64,000 nucleotides of DNA. Origin: Paralvinella palmiformis (lineage: Eukaryota > Annelida > Polychaeta > Terebellida > Alvinellidae). Within the stretch, counting starts at the first letter, position 1; every line of letters starts with the position of its first letter. A program made the translations under genes and the position numbers. This document shows, in pieces, positions 1 to 13,753 of this stretch. The stretch spans positions 342,501 to 406,500 of the forward strand of contig JAODUP010000120.1 in assembly GCA_025642065.1 (NCBI GenBank), given 5' to 3'. The notes beneath the pieces were generated by a model. That model did no database searches and was not told the DNA's origin. It saw only the letters and a program-made list of their open reading frames with translations.

Positions 1-204
1 ACTTTAACGGTCTAAAATACCGCGTCTGCTATACAACAACCGAAAATCAGAGTCTCTTGTCATGATCACTAGGATATCGTTACCAAAACAAACAAACAAA
101 CAAACAAACAAACAAACAAACCTTTTGATACACACTAAAATAAACAGAATCCGGCTTCATTACAGTAACACACCTCTCTGTCTGTATCTCTGTGTGTGTA
201 CAGT

Positions 205-250
205 GATTTAAATCATGATTTAAACCATGATTTAAATCATGATTTAAATC
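205..250. repeat. Tandem array of self-palindromic GATTTAAATC
   Basis: Four 12-bp units of GATTTAAATCAT follow one another, one with a single substitution. Each 10-bp core is a perfect palindrome, so the whole 46 bp can fold on itself. Confidence 0.85.
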
Positions 251-270
251 AAATGGATAAAATCAAACAA

Positions 271-273
<3 letters not shown>

Positions 274-306
<33 letters not shown>

Positions 307-555
307 GTAAACAAGAGACTGTCAGCCGTCATGATGAGCATGTGATGAAGATACCAACAACAATAATGATGACGACGATGATGATGAAGATGATGATACA
401 CCTGTCCTGGGAGGCACTATCACGCTATATGGGTATACTGTGACTAGTTAATACGGCGGCGATGACGTAGGTGTTGTGCCGATTAGAACATTACCATCGC
501 AGCCGAGGGGGGGGCGTGAGGATGAGAGGGGGCATTCTGTGGTCCAGCACAAGTC

Positions 556-590
<35 letters not shown>
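274..590. repeat. TG and AC microsatellites with a GAT/GAC patch
   Basis: A TG run (274-305), a degenerate GAT/GAC trinucleotide patch near 365-395 and an AC run (556-590) lie within 320 bp. Confidence 0.85.
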
Positions 591-592
<2 letters not shown>

Positions 593-1621
593 GTCGGTGT
601 CGACGTCCAACGGCAGCAAGACGAGTAGCCCGAAAGTGATCCCGTCGTCTTCCAGGAATCGGTACATCAAAATATCACATCCTACCTGTACATGCTGAGC
701 TAAACGGAGGACGCCAACATAGAGACCAAAAATCGGCAAAACAAGTCGAAATGGACGAAATACGACAACGGTTCTTACCTGGAAAACTGGTCATATGTGG
801 GAGGTCAAGAGTTCAACGATCGTTGTCAGACGACGCCTAAACAAACTACTGTATCCCCGGACAGAGGATAGTCTGACCGGTAGATACCCCCCCCCCCCGA
901 CCGAACGAAGCCGACAATCGCTCACAACCATACGGTATTGTTTAACACGTAAACAGCAAGTTTTTACCTCGTAACGAACAACCGCTTGACCGAGTCGTGG
1001 AAAGGAAAAGAGAAATCCCGCTCTTTGATTTAGAGGAATGACTGAGGGAAATTCGGTGTTCCAGCCGGAATAAGGTCGGTTAATACGCGCTTAGCCATAC
1101 AACAAGATGATATACTCAACACCACTCATATATATATATATATATTAGAGGAAAAGTAAAAACAGTTAATTTAGGGCTATTTTTTTAACTGACTTCTTAA
1201 ATCAACCCGTATGACTCCAGGCTACACAAATACAGGCAAAAGGCAGGGCTAGGCCGGATTCAGTACACAAGCTACCAGACTCCACAATACACGGACGCAG
1301 CTAGATAGATGGGACCAAAACAAAACAAACAAAAACGAACAAAAACCGAGGAAGAATTCCACAGAATCTGTCAACTGATTCATTTTTGATACCGAATGAT
1401 ACAACAATCAAACTGAGAACACAATTTAGAGCGATTTATCCTGATGACAAGCTGGTACGGTGGCGTTATGCTATAACGCCGAGTTCTCCTTACCCAGTTC
1501 TCACTGTTCTGAAGGCACTTCATGAACAGAACCTATAACAGCGGCACTTCCGAGAGAGCAAGACATTCAAACATACACCTAGAACATTATCTGATTATAG
1601 TCCATTTTCATCAAGCACAAC

Positions 1622-1656
<35 letters not shown>

Positions 1657-1735
1657 CACAGGAATAGAGTAATGGTAAAAACCAAATTCCAGTTGAAACC
1701 GTTCTAGCAGCAGCACAATTGACGACACAATTAGT

Positions 1736-2244
1736 TTTATTACAGCTGTGCTTGTTTCCTGGTTCTAATCTGGTCAAAATAGATCATCATCATCATCATC
1801 ATCATCACCATCATATGTAGGTAGAGATAAAACAACACAATTAGATGGCCATCAGCTGGATGCACACATTTCACCCCCCCCCCCACTCTCTCTCTCTCTC
1901 TCCCTCTCTGTGTATGTGTGTCCTTTCAGCATATAAAAAATCAAAACGATAAATCACACAGAGCTAATCATTCTGTTACCAGATTACTAATCGGTGCGCA
2001 GCTTTCAGCATAACTGTAATGTTGCCACATAAGCGGCGTGATCCAAAGAACGATGCCGGAGGGGGTGGGGGTGAGAAGAGGCGTAGGACGAGGCCTGTCC
2101 ACCGCTAACCGACCCATATATCCGTGAAGTACATAACAAGAGATAACGCGAATTCTCTACGAAGAAGAAGAAGTACCCGATGGAACCTGAATGTACAGAA
2201 ACGCCTCACTCGGCGACATCAGCTAGCCAGACGTTCATCGGTGT
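1736..2244 (-). other. Putative 3' UTR with AATAAA
   Basis: The minus strand downstream of the stop holds about 500 nt without coding signs. The first perfect AATAAA I find is at 1741-1736. The UTR limit is a guess based on that hexamer; a longer transcript is possible. Confidence 0.4.
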
Positions 2245-3116
2245 TCAGGACCTCTTATCTCGAGAGCTCGTCGAGTTACTGCGTCCAAGCGTAGTCCTTC
2301 GTTCCTTTCCGTGGTTGGGCAGCGTCACGCTGTTGCCGCGGCTGTGCGAGCCGCTGCACGAGGTGTTGTTGTTCACGTAGCGGTTCATCTGCAACAGCTT
2401 GTCCTCCCTCAGCTGGGCGTGTTCGCGCCCTACCCGTGAGGCGGCGGCCGTCGCTACCATGTCGATCACTGCATACTCGACGCCGCCCTTCTTCTGGAGC
2501 GGCCGGACCGGCTTTTTGCCCTTGCCCGACTCGGACAGGTCGATCTCTGCATAGTTGAGGAGGACTTCGGAATTTTCCGACAAGATCGAGTGCGCTCCGG
2601 GAGACTGCGGCGGCGGCGTGGAGTCCAGGATCACAGACGAACTGTTCGGTAAGAAAGACAGGTTGACGTAGGCTGGATCCTTGCTGTGCCGCGTGGCCGA
2701 CGTCGGGCAGTGGGGATATTTCGGCGAGGCGTCGCCGACGCTGCTGTACGCGCTGCTGTGCGGCGACCTCAGGCTGGCGGCGGGAATGCATTCGAAGGTA
2801 AACACGGTCGGCGTTGACGGCGAGGGTTCCGTCGAGTGGGAGACGCTAGATTGGCCTGGCAGGGGCATGTTCAGTTCTTCGGCGAGTTTCTTCCGGTCGA
2901 TGCGCTTGTATTCCTTGCCAAAGCGGGGCCTCATCGTAGATATGGCGGGACTCGACACATGGCTCGACTCCTTCGGATATAAACTGTGCAGGTCGCAGCT
3001 GTCGCAAGAGGACGCAGATCCAGTAGACAGCCTACTTCTCGTCTTTGACTGCCTTACATGTTGTTGTTCATCGGTGCTGACACCTGGTGATCGATGATCA
3101 TGGGAAAGCCTATTAT
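2245..3116 (-). CDS. Exon 7: C-terminal tail with YVNL, YAEI and YAVI motifs and stop
   Basis: The acceptor is CCGCAG, and the first bases AT complete the GAT codon (Asp1483) split with exon 6. The exon encodes residues 1484-1772. It starts NRLSHDHRSPGVSTDEQ, contains a basic GKEYKRIDRKKLAEELNMPL segment near residue 1550, and then tyrosine motifs YVNL (Y1632), YAEI (Y1671) and YAVI (Y1697). YVNL fits the Grb2 SH2 pattern YxN. After Y1697 comes a predicted helix (about ATAAASRVGREHAQLRED). The end is basic and Ser-rich (RRTTLGRSNSTSSRDKRS) before the stop at 2245. The exon is visibly more GC-rich than exon 6. Confidence 0.87.
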
Positions 3117-3919
3117 CTGCGGGGGTAAAAGAAAGTTAAATTACAAACAAATGAATGGCAAGAAAGTAACAATTAATAAAATAATATGCATATCCGATCT
3201 GGGCTAAATCTCCCAATCAGATCATCTTGCTGAACAGCCATGACATAATTGTTTTTAGGAATACGAGTAAATCTTTCAAACAAACTAATATTCTACAGGC
3301 CAGTTTCCTAGTTTAAATATTTATATAGATACGACACCACATAGATTTTAAAGAATGACTATCAACTTTCGTCTCATTTTGGTCCACTGTTGAAGAAATC
3401 ATTTTTCTAAATGCAACCAACAAACGTTTATGGTACAATGAATTTTTATATACCTTTTATCCACCTCGTAATATCGAAGAAATATGGGAACATCCGTGAA
3501 CTTTAGTCAGAAAGACAACAAGTGGTTATGGGCATACTAACAATAGTATCCGCTGATGCGCACATGGGAGGGGCAAGTAACGATTAGGCAAATATTTGGC
3601 ACCATAAAATTAAAACTGACCATTATTTCAACCTGGATGTGAATATCCACATGCCTCACTTGAACATTCTCCACATAGAAATGCATACAAAATGGAGAGA
3701 GAGAGAGAGAAAAGGGAGAGGCGTACGTTATACTCCTCCATTCCCTAAAACATCCATCACAGCTAGCTACCCAGAAGTTGGCTGGGGGGGAGGTGTTCGT
3801 TTTACACCAAGACAGCTGTTCACATCAGCGTGTCATCATTACGAAGGTACGCGCAGCCCTCATTCGATCTGACACGGTCTCCGACAGCCAATAATCGCTG
3901 TCCCTAATCATCAGATGCC

Positions 3920-3951
<32 letters not shown>

Positions 3952-6478
3952 CATGCCGATTCCATCGCGTGTTCCGCGAGACGGCCACTCAGCCGTGCTA
4001 CAGACAATCAGTGGCCACGAGTCAACATCGCGCAATACTAGATCAACGTGGTCGGCCATACACAACGTTACAAGATGGTGACAATATGCCGAACAGAGGA
4101 GATAGTTTTTCCTACACTCCCAGACGTCGGTGTGTTCGCTCAGTGCCTGCGAAGGTTAGGACAGGCGGGGAGACCAGCGACTAATGGTGTGTGGGCGTCG
4201 ATCCAATACACCGGGAGCCCCACCGCCAATGCCACATCCTCTCCCCCCCCCCCCCCAGTAGCACCATCATCAGGACGGCTCGTCTAGTCTGGCAGATGTG
4301 TTTTGTTAACATAAAAAACACACCCAAGTACAATCCTAGAAAGCCGCTTCCCACAAAACCTCCGAGTAGGTCCCAGTATTCGAGATGTAGAGCACTCATA
4401 TTTCTTCAACTCTCTCTCCCACACATATTGCAGCCTGTAGCGCCGAGCAATGGATTAATGAAACGGGCCTATACACACACGCACAACACACACACACACA
4501 TAAACCGACACACACACACTCTCCACACAAACAAGACACAACTACATTGGGTAGCTGTCCAGCTCAATATGTCGCATCCCACTCATACACCTGAGACAAG
4601 TCACGGTTGCCATGACACCGCTTCAACAATACATCTAATATGATGAAGCTATCCACGTCAGCGGAACCCTATCAATTAGCCTTATATCAGCACACGCTGG
4701 CATGTGATACTCGCCAGTGTCTAGGAACCGGCGCACCATCCGAAGCCGCGATGTTTAATCAGAGAAACAACCCAGCTAGCCCCTTGATCCATTCCCCCCG
4801 ATACAGTTCCAGCCGCAACACTTACGGACATCAAAAAGAAGACGAGCCAAAAGCATCAACAGACGATGCGACACGTGAGATGGGCGTGGGTGACGGCGAA
4901 CAGATAGATCACGACACGGTACCAGCCGACGGTGATGCATAACAAACCTCGGTATAGTGCATAAGCCCAGATTGTCCCCGTGTGCCAGGTATGATTAGAC
5001 CGGCGGCTGTAAACACTACGCACTAACCCCACTGAAGCATGAACCAAAGTGAATGTGATTCCATTTCCAGGGTAGACATAAGTAAGTGTACGACCAGTAA
5101 GATCCGTTCACGTGCGGACTTTCTCGGAGAAATGCCGACCTCGTAACATCTCTTCCAAGGTCATTACATTTGACCTAGTAAGCTCGTATCAACAAACCAG
5201 CCATATTTATTGTTTAGTAATAAATAGTAGCAAAATGGGCACTTAAGACTGGGCTACTTCAATCTAAGATGTTCATATGAGTCATTAAGAGTCTGGCATG
5301 ATTTTCATGCTTAAGTCCTATTCAAGGACACTTCACAGACTTCAGCATTCGAGGTTTCTGTTTGGGCTATCTTACCTTCACACTTGCCTCTACCCATTGG
5401 CCCGTCTAGCTTGGGTGTCCTTAACAGAAACCAAAGCTCCTGCTGGTATAGCTCTCTGGGTCACTGAGACATACAACCTTCACAGATAATTTCTAAGAAC
5501 TTTATGGGCATTTCAATGGTGCAGTGGATGGGGCGCTGTTCTCTAAGCCTTAAGGTCCGGGCCCATATCCGACTGATACCCATGTCTATGGGATGTTTTC
5601 CTATAGGGAGGAGCCTCTCAGCCACATGTGTCAAATGTGACCAGCACCCGGGCTAAACGAAACACCGCCTGATTGACTGACTTGCGCACTCTAAGAACGT
5701 TACGTTCTGGCTAAAGCAACCAACTTCATCTACCATTTGAAATAGTCCCGTACAATCTACAACTCCCCGGGTAGCATACTGTTCCTAGCTGGCATTTAAT
5801 CAACAGTAATCCCCCAGTCTCGAACCCGGTTTTCATTTATAGATGCATCAACTATTGATCCGAAGATAGTTCCAATCTAACTACCTCTCGGTGGCCTACC
5901 ATGTTACCAGTTCGGCCATGGAGACGCGCGCGCGCGTGTGTGTGTATGCGTGCGTGCGCGCGCGTGTGTTAAGGCACTGGGAAAGGGAATCATAAATATC
6001 CCCTTTGGATGATTCATCAGGTATTGTATGAAGAGCGACTTTATGGCGAGACGTCTAATGCGTGTCCTCCGATGTGTGTACACAATGGTTTTGTACATTC
6101 AATCAACATGTACTACAGTAATAATTTAGCTTAGTGGCCGGAATGATGAAACTGAAATGAGAGGCTGCTGGTTTGAATCACCTTCAGACTACTACTACTA
6201 CTACTATAACACGCTCTCACATGTGTAAAGTGCCCCCGAACAATCTTTAGCATGGCTCTGGTATTTAAAAAGGAGAGAAGGGGGGGGGGAGGGTATATGG
6301 CGTAGGAGTTGTTAAAATAGATGGCAGCCACGTTAGTTATTGACAGTTTGTCAATATTACATGCGAGATATAAACAGTCTTAAGATGTCTCACACTGGAT
6401 CACCAAAGACAGCCATCGTATGTTAAGGCGTGGTCAATTAAGACCGGCTCCACACTTCGTAATGGACATTCGTGGAAC

Positions 6479-6509
<31 letters not shown>

Positions 6510-6571
6510 GAGAGGGTCCTGATCAACTGTCCAGGCGTTATATTCACAGCTGACGATTCTTCGTGCCAGTG

Positions 6572-6623
<52 letters not shown>

Positions 6624-7348
6624 GCTCCACCTATCATAATATATACAATTTTAATCTTCATCAGCCATTGTAAAGGGTTAACAACAGAACGAATTATGTA
6701 CACGGCATATTGTAACAAGAAATATATAAATGATTCAAGGCTTCCTCGGGCAACCGGCTAACCACACTTAAACATCCGTCTGGAGAAACCGAACCTGGAC
6801 CAAAGGTTGGTCGGCCAAGGCATGTTCCACTATTACAAGCGACACAAATTGCGCTTTTAAAAAGCGCTGCTTTCATAAGACGAGTAATCGTGGAAAAACT
6901 AGAGACTATATTAAAATGCCAATAAATATGGTCTAATCTGGATTCTGGATCAATGTAGAGCCGGATCCAGCCACTAAGCAGCCAGTATTCATAGTTGACA
7001 TCTCCGTCAGAACGGTAGCTGTAGACCAGCCCATTAACCACTTTTTATTGTTACCATGTCATCATTACGGTTATATTAAACTAAATAGTATAACATTACT
7101 ATCAGTAACATCATCATCATCGTCGTCGTCGTCCTCCTCCTCCTCATCATCATTATTCGTCATCATCATCATCATCATCACTGTCATCATCAACAATAAC
7201 ACTCAGCTCATATCAGGAGAGTGAGGATCTTGCTATTCACCAATCAATATTATGTCCCCACAACTTTATTCTAAACGAAGCACCTTACTGCTTGAAAATC
7301 AATAATAACAAACTCTACTTAGAGGTCAACGCCGGGTGTGGCTTTTAG

Positions 7349-7384
<36 letters not shown>

Positions 7385-9889
7385 AGGAACTGGCACATAT
7401 ATTTAACAAACTGTTATAAGTATCATCTGAATGGTTCATCGGGGTGCCTTAACCCGACGGGAAACATCTCATAGAAAGATTAGTGTCTGTTGGAATGTAG
7501 TTTTGAGTGCACGCGCGCGCGGAGATTGTGTGTGTGCGCGTGCGTGCGTGGATATATACGCACACGTGCATTTAGACATGTTAGCTATAATAAAGAGCAT
7601 CCACAGACCCTGTGGACAAAAGTCTTAAGAGTGGCACGTATAAGTGAGTGGCGCGTACAGTGATTCTGTGTATCAAGATACTTAAGCTAAGTGAGACGCT
7701 TAACACGTTCTGAACATCATAGCAATGCTTGCTTCTGACAACATGACACGTTCTAGTAATCTACCGATTTAAGCAGATAATGACATCTACTGCCAACATC
7801 CCACTCATCAACGGGTAGTTTATAAGTAGGGAGAGCTACCTATACCATCCTAAACTGACTGATCAGTAAAGACGGCTCCTCATCGTGGTAACTCGCTCAA
7901 TACGAGGCCACCCTGAATATTGGCCGCTACTCATACGTATCATTAGCCCACTGATCAGTGGACCAGAAAAATAGTAGACAACTATTGGGATCACATAAAT
8001 CTGCCATCTACCTGAGCTGATTAAACATCTATAACATTATGCTATGTTAATAATAATACAATAACACATACGAAGTGGTGGTCCGAGATTTCGGCCATTA
8101 CCTAACTTGAGTCGAGTTGTTTATACCACTGCACCATTAATGTGCCCCATCCATAAAACCGAATAATAATAATAATAATAAATTTTACTCATTATTGTTA
8201 CTAACATTTTTTCAATAAGTATCTTTTATAATTCCCAAAACAGTTACAGAAACAAAGAAAGCAATATCTCAGAAACTCCATTTTTACCGGGCGCTGCTCC
8301 AATAGCACGGTGAATAGAGAACCGCGGCGCAAACCCTTCAGGTCAAAGTTTCAACTTCAGTTATACCCGTAAACCTGAGGGATGCTTTCCGTGGTCATAT
8401 TAGTGTCTGGATTGACGATCGCCGAGGATGCAACAACAAATGCTGATTTTAAATGGTTGTCTGAGTGAAACCGTTCAAGAATTCCAACTCGTTTCACCAG
8501 ACTGCCTGAACAGAAAACTGGGTGATGACATCTTATGGATACGACGACGACGACGACAGCAACAACACAAACAACAACAACAACAACAACAGTTTCGTCA
8601 CTGCCAACTGTACCTCTCATACCTAACGGATCTGTATCCTGGTTATAGTTCGGCTTCCTCACATTAAAACACCTAAAGCCATAAAAACAACTAAATGCCA
8701 TCTCATTTCATATCCCGACTGAAAACACTCATCCGATCCGCCATACGATGTTGTTATTGTTGTTGTCGTTATAGGTCTGCTGATAGCCATCAAAACTGAC
8801 ATGGCCATATACAAATTATCATCTGTCCTCTGGTTAGCACCGTGTTAGTTAACTAATGAATATCGGGAGCCTCGATGGCACCTCTATCTCACGATGGCGA
8901 TCATTGGTTCGACCTATTGCCCTGGAAAGGTTTTCAAGGTCAGATTCCACTGGTCACCGCGATGCCACCCAGTTCGATTGGTCAGCCTTAAAGTCACCTG
9001 CTCCATGATTGGCTGGATTACTGGACACACTGCCGTGTACGAAGACCGTGTGACGAGTGTAAACTGCTTGTGGTCTCTTTGAAACGTTTTGTGCATAGTA
9101 TGACTGAATTTCAAAATATACCAACTACGACTAGAGTTCTTCCTTGCATCGTCATCGTAATTGGTCAGTTACAAGTCAATAAGTTCAAACGTAACTGGCC
9201 AGTATAACTGAGAAAGCGGGATTGGAAAATTAATCGTAATTATAGTTGAAAATGCTTCAATCAAGTATTTTAAACAACTTGCCTTTTAAAAGATCGTGGC
9301 TAGCTTGCTGACAAAGTGACATCACTTGTTTACGCTGATGTTACCAGATGGTGTTACCTAAGAGAGTTTGCTCAACAGTAACAAGGTAACCAGATGCCTA
9401 TCAGTGACACTATCCTGTCAGACACAGGTTGAAGGCTGTATCTCAGAACTTAGCACAATGTAGGTGAAAATACGCCAGTAATAGCGTTGCGAAGAGACGG
9501 CTCTATTGTTGGTTAAATGGCACACACTGATACAGATACACACACACCCCTCTCCCTGAATAAGCCCTACCTGACTAATGTCATCCCTTCACCCCACCCC
9601 CAGTTTAAAATCCCGGGAAGACAAATCCTCTCAAGAATGGTAAATAGTATATCTCTTAATAATCAGGTAGGTAATTACATAAATTTCTTTCTGAATTTGA
9701 AATTGTCATACATGCATACATGCGCCACACTGAAAGTTTCATTTGAAATATTTTTCTACATTATAATCAATTTGTTGCATATGTAATTAAATTGGATGTA
9801 ATTAAAATATACCAAATATAAATATATGGGAAGCGAAGTCAAACAATTACATACATATTTATGCTGGTGAAGACACACACACACACAAT

Positions 9890-9975
<86 letters not shown>

Positions 9976-10868
9976 CCAATAAAACACTTTTCCAAAGCTA
10001 GAGATTCCTGTTAGAAATCCCAGCAGCTTACGGTGAATATGCTTTATTACTGAACAATTCCACAATAAATATACTTCTTATGGTACCTTTCAGGTACTGA
10101 AGTGAACTAAATTATGTAAATAAGAGTTAATATAATCAAAATATATTAATAGTTAACAGTTTACAAATATTAAACTGACTACATCATATACTGAACTTTG
10201 TTTATATTATTGAGGAAAACTGGTTGTATTTTGTACATTGATTATAAAACTGACTTATATCAACAAAATATTTAAAAATAAATAAATAACGAGTTGGAAT
10301 ATATATATATATATCAATAAGAATGTTCAGAGGATCAAACCTAATTAATATAATCTGGTATACTTAATTTAATATTTTGTTTAGCACATGTTTAAAAAAT
10401 ATATACTTGTATATTGTCATCCAATTAATCTGAAGCAATGATTTATTTTTAAGACAGTTTGTATTCGTTAAGCAGAAATGTTTTATGGCAATTATTTTTC
10501 CAATATTCCCAATCAAAGTATTACTTTTATTTACTCATTCTTATATCAAGTATTTAATGAACAGTAACATCCTATCACCATAATAAAGTGTTGATCCACG
10601 GAATTGTCTGCATTCCCATGCAGCCAATTCAATTAATCATCAGAACTTAGTTTATAGACTTCTATCAACATTGCCATCAACATTGGTATAAACAAATCAA
10701 TCATCTTGTTTTCATAAATGTGGTATTATATATGTGGCATATTTCTCAGACATTATTTAAAAACAAATGTGTGTGTGTGTGTGTGTGAATAAATCTTCAA
10801 ATACCTATGATGTCTAACAAGCACAAAGAGCTGATCTTCAAATAGAAAACTGGTTTATTTTTTGGTGT

Positions 10869-10909
<41 letters not shown>

Positions 10910-12295
10910 CCTGTTCCCTCTTTTAATGCACAATATGGAACAAATAAGAATGACTGAAAACATCAGGATCCAAAAATTCCATGAACATAAACATGAAGCA
11001 CTTTGCCCAAAAGTCTACCAATTTATAACATTCATAAATGCCCCCACCCCAAAAAAAAAACAAAAAAACAACAACAACAACCTTGTTTTTAATCTATAGC
11101 AGTCACATTATACAAAACATATGGGGGGGGGGATGTTGGAATGTTCACAAATAGTTCATTTAATTTAGGAATCTGCTAAAATCCCTCTACATTTTTTACT
11201 AAATTAAAATCTATAACGCTCAAACTGAGATCAGATTTCAGAACAAAAAAACACTCAATATAATGTAATGAGGCCATTCACTAAACTGAACAGTGCTACT
11301 CAACAACACCCATCTATAAGCCAGGAAGTGTCTACTAGATTAATATTATTGACTACAAAGTTTTATGGGTGATGTATTCTGAGATAATCTTATCGCACTG
11401 ATAATATATAGCTCCTGTTAGTACATGCATGTGGCTCATTTACACCACTAGGGGGTTGTTTTGGCCAGAAACAATGCTCGAAACCGGCTTCAGAAAACCT
11501 TCTTTTTGAAATAATAACCCAATGTAAAAATTGAAAACAATAGCATATATTTAAATATCATATAAATATAATTGTTCGCTGTATTTGTACTTGATCAGTA
11601 TGGGAAGCATTTGAATTTGTGCTGAAATACATCTCAACGTACTTCATCACATGTCTGATGTATAAATATAAATATTGCTGTCTTACGGCCACTTTTGTAA
11701 ACGAGGTAGGCTAAATGGGCCGAGCGACCTCCAAAGATCATTAATGAAGCGAAGTGAAAGATGAAACAGCCTTCCGACATAGCCCGAGATTTCAATTGTA
11801 TCGGACTCTGATTTCTGATCTTTCACTGATTCACCAGCTGTCTCAGCTATGCACAAGTACTTGAATGTACGTAGGGGATTTATAGGTCAGACATCTGACA
11901 TCAACAAATAGAGAAAACTGACCACTAATCAGCATCATCCACATTTCAACTCGAAAGAATGGGCTTATTTTGCAGACATTGTGGAACTTTTAGCGATTGG
12001 TGGCGTATTTAACAAACAATACGTCGAGAAAGACCAACATTTGCTGACAAAAATATTACGGCAGATATAGATTACCAGCTGATAGTTTGTATATTGAGTA
12101 AACCTTTATCAGGCCAGGAGAGTACCCCGACGTAAATATGATCAGCAATATACAGATTTAGGTAGATGAAAGCTATGAAAACTAAATATAGAATATACTT
12201 AATGTGTACATCCATTACTCTGTACACTCGGTAAACCTGGCATGTAATCTAATTTAATATTGTAATACTATTTACGGACGGTGTGAACCACGGTG

Positions 12296-12336
<41 letters not shown>

Positions 12337-12698
12337 CGTGTGAACTTTGATTGGCGAAATACACAAGGAAATGACAGATTGGGACGTGCTATTTGTTGAC
12401 GAAAACCAAATAATCAGGGACGTTATAAAGAGGGTGTTATAATGGGTTGAACTCCGTTCTCTTGGCAATATAAGCGAGGCTGCCACTGTAAAGAGTGTCA
12501 TAAAATAGAGGGCGCACTGTATATATATTTACTGCTACTATTGTAGATTAATATGTACTGCTACAAAAGCTTAATTATATGTGAATGGGTTGTGGTGCTG
12601 GACATATCGCGACACAAACATTAACACAACTCTGGACTCATGCTCCTGATCAACTGTACAGATGTTGTATTTACAACTGATACTTCCTGGTATCAATG

Positions 12699-12740
<42 letters not shown>

Positions 12741-12878
12741 GGGGTGCGCGAGATAGCTGGAACAGTATATGTGTCAGTATGAATATTTGCTTCTCAGTCT
12801 TAAATATCCTAATTAATCTTCCATATGTCAAGCTTACAATTAAGGATTCTCTGTTCAAGTGCCTTTTCAAATATTACT

Positions 12879-12912
<34 letters not shown>

Positions 12913-13382
12913 CGCGCGTACACACACGCGCACTGTGCTCTAGTATATAAACCTATGCCCTTGGGCAGGAGAGTAATTAACAACAACAAAAACGCTCCAT
13001 CGCACACATACACACGCGCGCGCGCGCCCGCACACGCATCTAATCACAGTGTTGATATCGCATTAATAATAATCCAGTGTTACCTGTCTCTTGTGGCTCT
13101 GTCCACATGTGGAATAAAAACAATAACAACACGATCATCAGTGGTCAAGCCGTACCTCTCCCTCTCTCACTCTATTAAGCCAACAGACATGTATAAAATG
13201 CACGTACGTAACACCCACTCAACATGTTGACAACGCTGACAGGAATGTTGCACAACAATAGTGAAGAGTGTGTTGTAACTGCTGAGAGATCCAGCCTCGG
13301 CCTCAGCTGTGTTAGTGATGGAGAGAGGGAGGGTGTAGTTTTACTATCGGGGGCTCGGTAATCACAGCATAATACAGCATCC

Positions 13383-13434
<52 letters not shown>

Positions 13435-13693
13435 TCAGTATTACTAGATGTATGCATCAGGTCAAGGGGTACATGACTAACGGTCATGCCATCTTTATAG
13501 CGTCGTGGTAATAATGACACACACGAACACAAACGACACTTTGTAAATCTAATACATTTCTAATATTAAAATACAGGAAATAGCTTAAATGGGTTAGACC
13601 TGCATGATGAAGAAATACACAGAATAACCTGGAATAAGTCTTAAAAGCACACGCTCCTTATTAAACACCCCATCCCTCTCTATCTCACAGACA

Positions 13694-13753
<60 letters not shown>

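Larger units (their letters stand above)
1..1735. other. Downstream flank, no gene seen
   Basis: This AT-rich stretch holds an AAAC tetranucleotide tract (85-120), a palindromic GATTTAAATC array (205-250), TG (274-305) and AC (556-590) microsatellites and TA runs (1128-1145, 1623-1653). The short open frames here are microsatellite translations and give no recognisable protein. Confidence 0.6.

Noticed and set aside
2180..3097. Plus-strand frames of 66 and 138 codons and a second minus frame of 171 codons opposite exon 7
   Set aside because: They arise from the GC-rich exon 7; only the chosen frame joins exon 6 in phase and carries YVNL/YAEI motifs.
6420..6761. Open frames of Thr-His or Val-Cys repeats
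   Set aside because: They are translations of AC/GT microsatellites; the same holds for frames at 471, 4191, 9756, 12859, 31837, 34104, 44274 and others.
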